This document shows positions 1 through 8,170 of a stretch of DNA of 64,000 nucleotides, one piece after another. Source of the DNA: an uncultured Oscillospiraceae bacterium (GTDB lineage: Bacteria > Bacillota > Clostridia > Oscillospirales > Acutalibacteraceae); contig URPR01000001.1 in the NCBI GenBank assembly GCA_900549775.1, forward strand, positions 78,242 through 142,241, written 5' to 3'. The position numbers and the translations under genes were made by a program. Position 1 is the stretch's first letter; each line of letters opens with the position of its first letter. Below the pieces are notes generated by a model. The model saw only the letters and a list, made by a program, of their open reading frames with translations, ran no database searches and was not told the origin of the DNA.

Positions 1-108
1 AACTCTGTCTTTGAGAGTGAACAGACTGAAGAAATGTCTGAAAATGATGTGGGAAATAATGAACCAAATGTGAATACAGTAACATCAGAAAATAATATTT
101 ATGAATAA
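1..108 (+). CDS. C-terminal end of an unidentified protein (partial)
   Basis: An open frame enters from the left edge in frame 1 and stops at TAA 106-108, leaving 35 visible residues. They are acidic and polar (rich in Glu, Asn, Ser and Thr, for example EQTEEMSENDVGNN), as in a disordered C-terminal tail. No domain can be recognised in so short a piece. The stop lies 26 nt before the likely aspartokinase ATG, so the two genes could be cotranscribed. Confidence 0.5.
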   Translation, partial: NSVFESEQTEEMSENDVGNNEPNVNTVTSENNIYE

Positions 109-134
109 AATTGAATGTGGAGATGGTAATTAAT

Positions 135-1352
135 ATGAGCTTAATAGTGCAAAAGTTTGGAGGAACTTCTGTAGCGGACTCGAAGCTTATATTTAATGTT
201 GCGAAAACTGTAACGAAGGCGTATGATGAAAATAATGATGTGGTAGTTGTTGTTTCGGCGCAAGGAGATATGACAGATCAGCTTATATTTAAAGCTAATG
301 AAATAAATAAAAAAGGATCAAAAAGAGAAATGGATATGCTGCTATCGGCAGGAGAACAAATCTCAGTGGCACTTGTTGCAATGGCGATAGAAAAAATGGG
401 TTACCCGGTAGTATCGCTTTTAGGCTGGCAAGCTGGCGTTATGACCAGCTCAACTTATGGGAGCGCACTAATTACGAAAATAGACCCTGCAAGAATAAGA
501 AAAGAACTCGATAAGAGAAACATAGTTATAGTTGCAGGCTTTCAAGGCTTAAATAAGTACTATGATGTAACGACTTTAGGCAGGGGAGGGTCAGATACAA
601 GCGCCGTGGGGATTGCTGCGGTTTTGAATGCGGATGTATGTAGGATATATACAGACGTTGATGGTGTGTATACTGCCGACCCGAGGAAGGTAAAAAATGC
701 GAGAAAACTTTCTTATATTTCATACGATGAAATGCTAGAGTTAGCAAATATGGGAGCACAGGTGTTAAACAATAGATCGGTTGAAATAGCTAAGAAACAC
801 AATATAGAAATTGAAGTGCTTTCCAGTATGGAAGATTTACCCGGCACTGTAGTTAAGGAGGCAAGTGGTATGGAGAAAATGCTAATTAGTGGAGTCGCAA
901 AAGACGATGGCATAGCGCGCATTACGATAATGGGTGTGCCAGACATTCCGGGCTGGGCGTTTAAGATATTTTCAAAGCTTTCATCTAAGGGAATAAATGT
1001 GGATATAATATTGCAATCTACAGGTGGAGAAAACACGAAAGATATTTCATTTACTGTAAGAGAAGAACAGCTTGACGATGCAGTAGAAATTTTAAATGAG
1101 TATTGTAAATCTATAGAAGGTAGCTTTGTAACGTACGATAGGAATGTATCGAAAGTGTCCGTGGTAGGAGCCGGCATGGAGAGTCACCCTGGTGTTGCGG
1201 CAAAAATGTTTGAAGCACTTTTTACAGCACAGATTAATATTCAAATGATAGCAACAAGCGAGATAAAGATTTCTGTTTTGCTGAACCAAAACGAAGCAGA
1301 TAAAGCTGTAATTGTAATCCACGATACTTTTTTTGATACACCAGCTATTTAA
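135..1352 (+). CDS. lysC: Aspartokinase (aspartate kinase)
   Basis: Phosphorylates L-aspartate with ATP, the first step to lysine/diaminopimelate, methionine and threonine. The 405-residue product starts MSLIVQKFGGTS, carrying the KFGGTS nucleotide/aspartate-binding motif. It has GRGGSDTSA in the kinase domain and a C-terminal third (from about residue 255) with two ACT-type regulatory segments, the first around ITIMGVPDIPGWAFKI and the second around VSVVGAGMESHPGVAAKM. Length matches class II lysine-type aspartokinases. I chose ATG 135 over TTG 111 because the conserved N-terminus begins there and GGAG lies at 119-122. Feedback control through the ACT domains is family knowledge. dapF and dapL of the same pathway lie about 55 kb downstream. 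Confidence 0.95.
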   Translation: MSLIVQKFGGTSVADSKLIFNVAKTVTKAYDENNDVVVVVSAQGDMTDQLIFKANEINKKGSKREMDMLLSAGEQISVALVAMAIEKMGYPVVSLLGWQAGVMTSSTYGSALITKIDPARIRKELDKRNIVIVAGFQGLNKYYDVTTLGRGGSDTSAVGIAAVLNADVCRIYTDVDGVYTADPRKVKNARKLSYISYDEMLELANMGAQVLNNRSVEIAKKHNIEIEVLSSMEDLPGTVVKEASGMEKMLISGVAKDDGIARITIMGVPDIPGWAFKIFSKLSSKGINVDIILQSTGGENTKDISFTVREEQLDDAVEILNEYCKSIEGSFVTYDRNVSKVSVVGAGMESHPGVAAKMFEALFTAQINIQMIATSEIKISVLLNQNEADKAVIVIHDTFFDTPAI

Positions 1353-1365
1353 AGTTAGAAAAATT

Positions 1366-1440
1366 TGAGCAGTGGCTGGTTTCTTTTACTACCGAGCTTT
1401 GGTGACTTTTGAGGCTAGCCAATGAAACTGCTTTTTATTT
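1366..1440 (+). terminator. Structured terminator-like hairpin between lysC and gatC
   Basis: AGCAGT (1368-1373) pairs with ACTGCT (1427-1432), and directly inside GGCTGG (1374-1379) pairs with CTAGCC (1415-1420) with one G-U, leaving AATGAA bulged on the 3' side. A run of T follows at 1432-1436. The internal loop is long (about 35 nt). This fits a rho-independent terminator, although the bulge and large loop could also be a leader element acting on gatC. Confidence 0.55.
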
Positions 1441-1465
1441 AAAATAGAAAAGGAGATGTATTATT

Positions 1466-1741
1466 TTGTTAAAAAGTGAAGACATAAAAAAATTATGTGA
1501 ATCGGCGAAAATAATGATGCAGGAAAACGAACTTGAAAATTTTGCAGATGATTTGAACGACATGCTAGCGTTCATTAACACTGTGAATGAAAAGGACTTT
1601 GATGTTGAATTTAATGGGTTTGATGATGAGATTGAAAACCTTGCTGAAGATGAAATCGGAAAATCATTAACTCATAAAGAAATATTCAAAGATGTTGACA
1701 ATAGAGACAACTTCTACGTAGTAAAGGAAAGGGAGATGTAA
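1466..1741 (+). CDS. gatC: Aspartyl/glutamyl-tRNA amidotransferase subunit C
   Basis: The small subunit of GatCAB, which stabilises GatA on GatB during conversion of Glu-tRNA(Gln) or Asp-tRNA(Asn) to the amidated form. The 91-residue, helical, acidic protein has the family pattern: an N-terminal helix (LKSEDIKKLCESAKIMM), a central DDLNDMLAFINTVNE segment and a C-terminal stretch ending in a VVKE motif. Length is typical. The start is TTG with AGGAG at 1451-1455, ten bases upstream. One base separates its stop from gatA, so gatC-gatA-gatB form one operon. Confidence 0.9.
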   Translation: MLKSEDIKKLCESAKIMMQENELENFADDLNDMLAFINTVNEKDFDVEFNGFDDEIENLAEDEIGKSLTHKEIFKDVDNRDNFYVVKEREM

Positions 1742-1742
1742 T

Positions 1743-3215
1743 ATGGTCAGTGGAAAGAGCCGTATAAAGCATATTCATGAATTGCTAGAAAAAGGGGAAA
1801 TCACCTGCACAGAGCTGACTGAGGGGTATTTAAGCGCAATAGAAAAAGATGATGAAAAGTTAAAATCATATGTGAGTGTGACTAGAGAGCAGGCCCTGAA
1901 TACAGCCAAAAAAGTAGATGAGAAACTTTCAAGGAAAGAAAAACTTTTACCGCTTGAAGGCATCCCTATGGCACTGAAGGATAATATTTGCACAAAAGGC
2001 ATAAAAACGACTTGTAGCTCCAACATGTTAAAAAATTACATCCCACCCTACGATGCTACAGTCTGGGAAATTTTAAAATCTCAGAATGCTGTTTTGCTAG
2101 GCAAAACTAATATGGATGAATTTGCTATGGGATGCTCGTGTGAAACTTCTTATTTTGCAAAGACAAATAACCCTCATGACTGTAACAGAGTCCCAGGTGG
2201 AAGTTCTGGAGGTTCAGCTGCAGCAATAGCTGGAAATTTAGCGGCATATTGTTTAGGTTCAGACACTGGTGGGTCGATAAGACAACCCTCTAGCTTTTGT
2301 GGCATAGTGGGGCTAAAGCCAACCTATGGCTCGATATCGCGGTATGGACTGATAGCACTTGCATCTAGTTTAGACCAAATTGGACCTATGACAAGAAGTG
2401 TTGAAGATGCCAGCATAATATATGATGCTTTATCGGTTAAAGACCCTAGAGACATGACAAGTTGCGGTAAGGTAAATGATGAAAGTCACATGCATTTAAA
2501 TGAAGATTTAAAGGGCATGAAAATAGGAATTTTGAAACAATATTTTGAAGGTGTAAAAGAGGAGATAAGAGCTGCAATAGATGATGCCATAAAGGTTTAC
2601 AAATCTCTCGGTGCGGAAATAGTATATCTTGATATGCCAGATGTAAAATATTCTTTGCCGATATATTACATTTTAGTTTGTAGCGAGGCTGCATCGAACT
2701 TAGCTAGACTTGATGGCATACGTTATGGTCACAAAGCTACTTCATATAAAAATATGGATGAGTTTTTTATTAAAGACAGGGCAGAAGGCTTTGGGGACGA
2801 AGTTAAACGTAGGATTTTGTTGGGCACTTACTTTCATATGAAAGATAACTATGAAATTTACTATAAAAAGGCATTAAGAATCCGAAGTGCAATTATTGAA
2901 ATGTTTAATAATGCCTTCAAAGAATGCGATGTACTTATAAGCGCTACTGTAGCTGAGACTGCATTTTTGCATGACTTCAAGCCGGATGATCAGATGCAGG
3001 CTTATTTAACGGACATATGCACAGTGCCTGTAAATATTGCTGGACTTTGTGCTGTATCGGTCCCGTGCGGAGTGGATCAGAACAAATTACCCATAGGCAT
3101 GCAACTAATAGGTGACCGTTTTTGCGAATATAAAATTTTAAATGCAGCTTATAAGTTTGAGCAGATGCAATGTGGCAAAAATTACAAGGAAGTAGATATG
3201 GGGGTGAGATTGTGA
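1743..3215 (+). CDS. gatA: Aspartyl/glutamyl-tRNA amidotransferase subunit A
   Basis: The glutaminase subunit of GatCAB. It releases ammonia from glutamine and channels it to GatB. At 490 residues it matches the family. The amidase-signature catalytic triad is visible at the family's usual positions: Lys79 (GIPMALKDN), cis-Ser154 in PGGSSGGSAAA and nucleophile Ser178 in SDTGGSIRQPS. The ATG follows AAAGGGAGATG. Its stop overlaps the GTG start of gatB, which implies translational coupling. With gatB present, the organism probably makes Gln-tRNA and/or Asn-tRNA by transamidation. Confidence 0.97.
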   Translation: MVSGKSRIKHIHELLEKGEITCTELTEGYLSAIEKDDEKLKSYVSVTREQALNTAKKVDEKLSRKEKLLPLEGIPMALKDNICTKGIKTTCSSNMLKNYIPPYDATVWEILKSQNAVLLGKTNMDEFAMGCSCETSYFAKTNNPHDCNRVPGGSSGGSAAAIAGNLAAYCLGSDTGGSIRQPSSFCGIVGLKPTYGSISRYGLIALASSLDQIGPMTRSVEDASIIYDALSVKDPRDMTSCGKVNDESHMHLNEDLKGMKIGILKQYFEGVKEEIRAAIDDAIKVYKSLGAEIVYLDMPDVKYSLPIYYILVCSEAASNLARLDGIRYGHKATSYKNMDEFFIKDRAEGFGDEVKRRILLGTYFHMKDNYEIYYKKALRIRSAIIEMFNNAFKECDVLISATVAETAFLHDFKPDDQMQAYLTDICTVPVNIAGLCAVSVPCGVDQNKLPIGMQLIGDRFCEYKILNAAYKFEQMQCGKNYKEVDMGVRL

Positions 3216-4630
3216 GTTTATTTGAAAAATATGAATTAATTTGCGGTTTAGAAACTCATATAGAGCTATTGACTAAAAGCAAAATTTTTTGTAGTTGTGC
3301 AACTTCATTTGGAGACGTACCAAATACACATGTTTGCCCGATTTGTTTAGGACATCCAGGCGTTTTACCCAGGCTTAATGGTAGAGTTCTAGATTTTGCG
3401 ATAATGGCAGGTATTGCGACAAACTGTGAAGTAGAAAAAACTATAGGATTTGACCGCAAAAACTATTTTTACTGTGATTTACCGAAGGGTTATCAGATAA
3501 CTCAAAATAAGTTCCCAATATGCAAGGGCGGATATATAGAGCTTGAAAAGGGCAAGAAAATAAGGATTAACCACATACACATTGAAGAAGATGCCGCAAA
3601 GCTCACGTATAAGGGTCAGGATATACTTATAGACTACAATAGAAGTGGGGTGCCGCTGATAGAAGTAGTTTCAGAGCCGGATTTAAATGATCTATTAGAA
3701 ATAAAAGAGTACCTTTCTAAACTACAGCACCTTATGAGATACATAGGGGTGTCGGACTGTAAAATGCAAGAAGGGTCAATGCGTTGTGATGTGAATATTT
3801 CTGTTAGAAAAGTCGGCGAAAAAGAACTTAATATGAAAACAGAAGTAAAGAATGTAAACTCAATATCTCACATTTTAAAAACAGTTGAGTATGAGTTCAA
3901 ACGGCAAGTGGAAATGCTAGAGAAAGGCGAAGTTGTTTCTAAAGAAACAAGGCGATACAATGAACTTTCAAAAAAGACTGAAGTTATGCGCAAAAAGGAA
4001 GAACAGAGGGAGTATAAATATTTTAAGGAGCCAGACATACCGCTTATAAATATTTCGGAGGAAAAGGTAAGTAGCATAAGAAAATTGATGCCGGAAATGC
4101 CGCAAAAGAAAATAGCGAAATTTACAAGCGAGTATGGACTAAGTGATTTGCAGGCTAGAACATTAATTAAGTATCGTAAGGTAGCGGACTGTTTTGAAGC
4201 GGTTTGTGATGGAGTAGAAAATAAAAAAATAGTAGCAAATTTCTTTATAAATGAAATCTTTGAGAGTTTAGATACAGAAGCAAAAAAACAAGATTTTCTC
4301 TTACCGGTAAAGGCGGAAAGTTTAAATAAACTTATGAAACTTTTAGATAGCGGCAAAATAACTGTCAGTTTTGCAAAAGAAATTTTTGAAACAATGGTGC
4401 AAAACAATGAAAATGTACAGCTGGATGAAAGTAAAATAGAAAGTTTTGGTGAAGGAAAAATCAAAGAGATTTGCATGTTAGCGATAAAAGAAAATCAAAA
4501 AGCTGTGGATGATTATAAAAGTGGAAAGAAAAACGCAATAAATATTTTAATTAAAGATGCAATGACCAAATCAAATAGGGCAGCCAATGGCAAATTAATC
4601 TTAGAGACTTTGAAAAATTTGATAAAATAG
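3212..4630 (+). CDS. gatB: Aspartyl/glutamyl-tRNA amidotransferase subunit B
   Basis: The tRNA-binding and kinase/transamidase subunit of GatCAB. It phosphorylates the misacylated residue and amidates it with ammonia from GatA. The 472-residue protein starts SLFEKYELICGLETHIEL and carries two zinc-type cysteine pairs (CSCATSFG and CPICLGHPG). It also has the DYNRSGVPLIEVVSEPD core and a C-terminal helical YqeY-like tRNA-binding tail (AMTKSNRAANGK). GTG at 3212 was chosen because it begins the conserved N-terminus, has GGGGTGAG just upstream and overlaps the gatA stop. An ATG further upstream would add 14 unconserved residues. Confidence 0.96.
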   Translation: MSLFEKYELICGLETHIELLTKSKIFCSCATSFGDVPNTHVCPICLGHPGVLPRLNGRVLDFAIMAGIATNCEVEKTIGFDRKNYFYCDLPKGYQITQNKFPICKGGYIELEKGKKIRINHIHIEEDAAKLTYKGQDILIDYNRSGVPLIEVVSEPDLNDLLEIKEYLSKLQHLMRYIGVSDCKMQEGSMRCDVNISVRKVGEKELNMKTEVKNVNSISHILKTVEYEFKRQVEMLEKGEVVSKETRRYNELSKKTEVMRKKEEQREYKYFKEPDIPLINISEEKVSSIRKLMPEMPQKKIAKFTSEYGLSDLQARTLIKYRKVADCFEAVCDGVENKKIVANFFINEIFESLDTEAKKQDFLLPVKAESLNKLMKLLDSGKITVSFAKEIFETMVQNNENVQLDESKIESFGEGKIKEICMLAIKENQKAVDDYKSGKKNAINILIKDAMTKSNRAANGKLILETLKNLIK

Positions 4631-4696
4631 ACTGTACTAGCACTTACCGCCTTTTTTTTGCATAAGATTAAGTATTATGCAAATGAGGTGGTATTT

Positions 4697-5392
4697 GTGC
4701 TTTTAGGGACGATTTTAGCGGTAATTCAAAATTTTTTATTTTTTGTATTACATGTTACAGGACCGGGCTCGTTTCCGCAACCGTTATCGGAAAAAGAAGA
4801 AAAAAAATATTTAGTTGAAATGAAGCAAGGAGATAAAAGAGCAAGGAGTAAGCTGATTGAACATAATTTAAGGCTGGTTGCGCATATAGTGAAGAAGTAT
4901 TATTCTTCAACGAATGACCAAGACGATTTAGTTTCTATAGGGACTATAGGATTAATAAAAGCAATTGACAGTTTTGACTTGTCGAAGGGGATAAGGCTTT
5001 CTAGCTATGCGGCAAGATGTATAGAAAATGAAGTGTTGATGTTTTTTAGAAACAGTAAAAAAAGTGCACAGGACGTTTCGATGAACGAACCTATAGATAC
5101 AGACAAGGATGGAAATGCTTTGGTGCTTATGGACGTTATGTCTGTAGAGGACTGCATAATAGATGAATTAGACACTAAGATAAAATCTGAGAAGTTGCTA
5201 TCTTATATGGATGAGGTTCTAAGCGATAGAGAAAAAAGAGTTATTTTGCTGAGGTATGGCCTAGATGGCAATCAACAGCTTGCTCAGCGGGAAGTAGCTA
5301 AAATCTTAGGTATATCGCGCTCGTATGTATCTAGAATAGAGAAAAAAGCTTTATCTACGCTCAATAAAAGGTTTAATAGAAGCAAATTTTGA
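4697..5392 (+). CDS. sigK: Pro-sigma-K, late mother-cell sporulation sigma factor
   Basis: RNA polymerase sigma factor for late mother-cell genes (coat, cortex, spore maturation). The first 20 or so residues are hydrophobic (LGTILAVIQNFLFFVLHV), the expected membrane-tethering pro-sequence, followed by SFPQPLSEKEEKKYL as in SigK rather than SigE. Region 2 is clear (LIEHNLRLVAHIVKKY, SIGTIGLIKAIDSFD, YAARCIENE), and region 4.2 has GISRSYVSRIEKKAL. GTG 4697 has GAGGTGG five bases upstream and gives 231 residues. The gene is uninterrupted, so no skin element needs excising. Activation would depend on a SpoIVFB-type protease, which is not in the window. Confidence 0.9.
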   Translation: MLLGTILAVIQNFLFFVLHVTGPGSFPQPLSEKEEKKYLVEMKQGDKRARSKLIEHNLRLVAHIVKKYYSSTNDQDDLVSIGTIGLIKAIDSFDLSKGIRLSSYAARCIENEVLMFFRNSKKSAQDVSMNEPIDTDKDGNALVLMDVMSVEDCIIDELDTKIKSEKLLSYMDEVLSDREKRVILLRYGLDGNQQLAQREVAKILGISRSYVSRIEKKALSTLNKRFNRSKF

Positions 5393-5475
5393 TATTACAT
5401 GAAAATTTTGAAGAAAATTGTGATAATTGTCTTTTATTAAAAGATTTTATAGACAATAGTGTAGCAGATTGCAAA

Positions 5476-5504
5476 TTTACATTTATTTGTTTTTTTGATA
5501 TAAT
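5476..5504 (+). promoter_or_regulatory. Sigma-A type promoter for the surface polymer locus
   Basis: TTTACA (5476-5481) and TATAAT (5499-5504) are separated by 17 bp, about 35 bp before the first glycosyltransferase. This is the only strong promoter-like pair I find in front of the run of polysaccharide genes, so it probably drives them as one long transcript. Confidence 0.65.
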
Positions 5505-5539
5505 ACTTAATGGCATATTATGAAATAGAGGGATAGAAA

Positions 5540-6556
5540 GTGTCAGAAATAGAAAAAGAGAGAAAAAAAGAAAATATTTTAGTTTCGGTAATAGCGCCAA
5601 TAAGAAATGAAGAAAATTATATTGAGAATTTTTTAAATTCGTTACTTTCTCAAGATTTTCCTAAAAAAAACCTTGAAGTAGTTTTAGTAGATGGTATGTC
5701 GGAAGATAGAACTTTGGATATTATTAATAGCTTTAAAGGAAAATTTACTCGGCTGAAAGTTTGTAGTAACCCTAATAAAACAGTACAGTATGCTCTGAAC
5801 ATAGGCGTAAGAAATGCGAGCGGTTTTTATATTGTTAGGATGGACGCACACTCTGAATATAGTAAAGATTACATATCCAGCTGTGTTGAATGCTTAAAAA
5901 ACACAGGAGCTGATAATGTAGGTGGCCCGATGATAGCTAAAGGCAAAACGAAGGTCCAAAAAGTTATTGCGGCGGCTTACCACAGCAAGTTTGCACTGGG
6001 TGGTGGCAAGTTCCATGACGAACATTACGAAGGTTATGCAGACACTGTATATTTGGGTGCGTTTAAGAAAGAAACATTAGAGAAACTTAACATGTATGAC
6101 GAGCGCTTACCTAGAAGTGAAGACGATGATTTGAATTTTAGATTAATTGAATCAGGCGGAAAAATATTCATAACACCAAAAATAAAGAGTGTATATTATC
6201 CCAGAAGCTCTTACAAAGAGCTATTTAGACAATATTATGAGTACGGGCTTTTCAAAGTGGCTGTTGTAAAAAAACACAGAAAACCTGCAAGAATATCTCA
6301 TCTAGTGCCGGCAAGTTTCGTTTTATTTATGATTTTATTTGGGCTTTTATCCTTTTTCTCAAAACCAGCTATGTGCGTCTTTTGGAGCATTATGACATTG
6401 TATTTTATTTTAAATATATATTATTCCTTTAAAAATAAGTATTTAAGCTCTTTTTCTGACAAATTAAGACTAGTGTTTGTACATTTTATTTTACATATAT
6501 CTTATGGGTTGGGATTTCTTGTGGGAATATTTAAGTTCTTGAACAAAAAATTGTAG
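5540..6556 (+). CDS. Membrane-associated GT2 glycosyltransferase (ExoA-like)
   Basis: Transfers a sugar from a nucleotide sugar onto a growing surface glycan, probably at the inner membrane face. The GT-A fold begins at ISVIAPIRNEENYIENFLNS-type sequence. The nucleotide-binding acidic pair is in VVLVDGMSEDRT, the metal-binding motif in VRMDAHSEY, and a SEDDD motif lies in the acceptor region. The last third has hydrophobic segments (about residues 255-330), as in succinoglycan-type ExoA enzymes. GTG 5540 follows GAGGG. It is the first gene of the locus. The sugar donor cannot be predicted. Confidence 0.8.
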   Translation: MSEIEKERKKENILVSVIAPIRNEENYIENFLNSLLSQDFPKKNLEVVLVDGMSEDRTLDIINSFKGKFTRLKVCSNPNKTVQYALNIGVRNASGFYIVRMDAHSEYSKDYISSCVECLKNTGADNVGGPMIAKGKTKVQKVIAAAYHSKFALGGGKFHDEHYEGYADTVYLGAFKKETLEKLNMYDERLPRSEDDDLNFRLIESGGKIFITPKIKSVYYPRSSYKELFRQYYEYGLFKVAVVKKHRKPARISHLVPASFVLFMILFGLLSFFSKPAMCVFWSIMTLYFILNIYYSFKNKYLSSFSDKLRLVFVHFILHISYGLGFLVGIFKFLNKKL

Positions 6557-6566
6557 GAGAAAAATA

Positions 6567-7454
6567 TTGAAACCGGAAAAGACAGTAAATTTTTCAAAAG
6601 ATGAGTTACGAAACTTACAACTAAAAAATTTAGAGATGCTATTATATTTTAAAAATTTTTGTGATGAAAACAATTTAACTTTTTACTTTTGTGGGGGTTG
6701 CTGCATAGGTGCTGTGCGTCATGGTGGTTTTATCCCATGGGACGATGACGTAGATGTATTTATGAAAAGAGAAGACTATGAGAAACTGGGAGAGCTTTGG
6801 AACAAAAAAGCAGATACCGAAAAGTACTCATACTGTCGTTCCAGTGAGGCTAAAAACTACAGAAACCTTTTTGCAACTATAAATGACAATAACACAACGT
6901 TTATTAAAACTCATCAGGCGTCTCTTGATATAAACCATGGTCTGGTTTTGGACATCTTACCTCTTGATGGTTACCCGAATTCAAAATTAAAACGAGCAAA
7001 TCAAATTTTCTGGGCGCTGGTATATTCGCTTTTTTGTGCTGAAATGGTACCTGAGAATCATGGGAAGCTCGTAAAAGCAATAGGAAAAGTAGGACTAATG
7101 CTTTTTAGATCTTCAAAAACCAGGTATAAGATTTGGAGCTTTGCGGAGAAGAAAATGAAACAATATAAAATTTCAGATTGCGATAATATCACAGAGCTGT
7201 GTTCGGGGCCTTTTTATATGATGAAAAAGTACCCTAAGAGTGCATTTGATAAGCCGGTTTACAAAAACTTTGAGGGCTATGAGATGCCTTTGCCGTGCGA
7301 CTACGATACATATTTGAAGACAGCTTTTGGAGAGTATTTAAAACTTCCGCCAAAAGAAAAATGGGTACCTCACCATGATGTGGTGTTCTGTGATTTAAAC
7401 AACAGCTACAAAAAATATAAAGGAAAGTATTATTGCGTGGAGGGAGAAAAATGA
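6567..7454 (+). CDS. LicD-family phosphotransferase
   Basis: LicD proteins transfer phosphocholine or polyol phosphates (for example ribitol phosphate) from CDP donors onto glycans. The nucleotidyltransferase-like signature is present: CCIGAVRHGGFIPWDDDVDV near residues 48-68, with the metal-binding Asp cluster, plus LVLDILPLDGYP further on. It is 295 residues long with a TTG start seven bases after AGGAGA. The ATGA overlap with tarI, which makes CDP-ribitol, suggests that ribitol phosphate rather than choline is transferred. That is inference from context only. Confidence 0.85.
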   Translation: MKPEKTVNFSKDELRNLQLKNLEMLLYFKNFCDENNLTFYFCGGCCIGAVRHGGFIPWDDDVDVFMKREDYEKLGELWNKKADTEKYSYCRSSEAKNYRNLFATINDNNTTFIKTHQASLDINHGLVLDILPLDGYPNSKLKRANQIFWALVYSLFCAEMVPENHGKLVKAIGKVGLMLFRSSKTRYKIWSFAEKKMKQYKISDCDNITELCSGPFYMMKKYPKSAFDKPVYKNFEGYEMPLPCDYDTYLKTAFGEYLKLPPKEKWVPHHDVVFCDLNNSYKKYKGKYYCVEGEK

Positions 7455-8170
7455 TATTTGGGGCAATTTTAGCAGGCGGAGTAGGCTCAAGGATGAATAT
7501 AGCGGACATGCCTAAACAGTTTTTACCGCTGGGGGAGAAGCCTATAATGGTGCATACTATTAAGAAATTTTTGTTAAACGATAAATTTGACAAAATCTAT
7601 GTAGGCGTGCATGCGGACTGGCTTTTACATATGTCTGACTTGTTGAAAAAATATAATTTAGCCGATGAGAGGATTGAACTGGTAAGAGGCGGCAAAGACA
7701 GAACAGAAAGCATATTAAACATAATAAAGAAGATAGAGAATGATGAGTCGCTGAGCTTATCTGATAATGATATCATTGTCACGCATGATTCAGTGCGACC
7801 GTTTGTGACAAGCAGGATTATAGATGAAAATATAAATATGGCTTTAAAGTTTGGTGCTTGTGGTACGGTTGTTAGCTCAGTTGATACGATAATAACCTCA
7901 AAGCAAGGAGACACAATAGATTCAGTGCCGGAAAGAAGCACTATGTATCAAGGGCAAACTCCTCAAAGTTTTAACTTAAAATTAATTAAAAAGTTATACG
8001 ATGAATTGACAAGTGATGAAAAAAATACTCTAACAGATGCCTGCAAAGTTTGTGTTTTGAAGAATGTACCGGTGAGGCTTGTAAGAGGGGAGTACTCAAA
8101 CTTTAAAATCACCACTGTAACGGACTACAAAATCGCTCAAAGCATGGTAGGGAGGCTGGAGATTGATTAA
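7451..8170 (+). CDS. tarI: Ribitol-5-phosphate cytidylyltransferase (TarI/IspD family)
   Basis: Forms CDP-ribitol from D-ribitol 5-phosphate and CTP. The family also includes IspD of the isoprenoid pathway. The CTP-binding loop AILAGGVGSRMN is at residues 5-16, followed by KQFLPLGEKPI and VTHDSVRPFV. TPQSFNLKLI lies in the second half. Length (239 residues) suits either enzyme. The assignment to TarI rests on the gene directly downstream being a clear TarJ. ATG 7451 has GGAGGGAG just upstream and overlaps the licD stop by four bases. Confidence 0.85.
   Translation: MIFGAILAGGVGSRMNIADMPKQFLPLGEKPIMVHTIKKFLLNDKFDKIYVGVHADWLLHMSDLLKKYNLADERIELVRGGKDRTESILNIIKKIENDESLSLSDNDIIVTHDSVRPFVTSRIIDENINMALKFGACGTVVSSVDTIITSKQGDTIDSVPERSTMYQGQTPQSFNLKLIKKLYDELTSDEKNTLTDACKVCVLKNVPVRLVRGEYSNFKITTVTDYKIAQSMVGRLEID

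Noticed and set aside
4697..5392. Assignment of the sigma factor as SigE
   Set aside because: SFPQPLSEKEEKKYL and SRSYVSRIEKKAL match SigK, the pro-sequence is short and hydrophobic as in SigK, and there is no spoIIGA upstream.
7451..8170. Naming the cytidylyltransferase ispD
   Set aside because: The sequence alone fits both, but it overlaps tarJ and follows licD, so a CDP-ribitol role is more likely.
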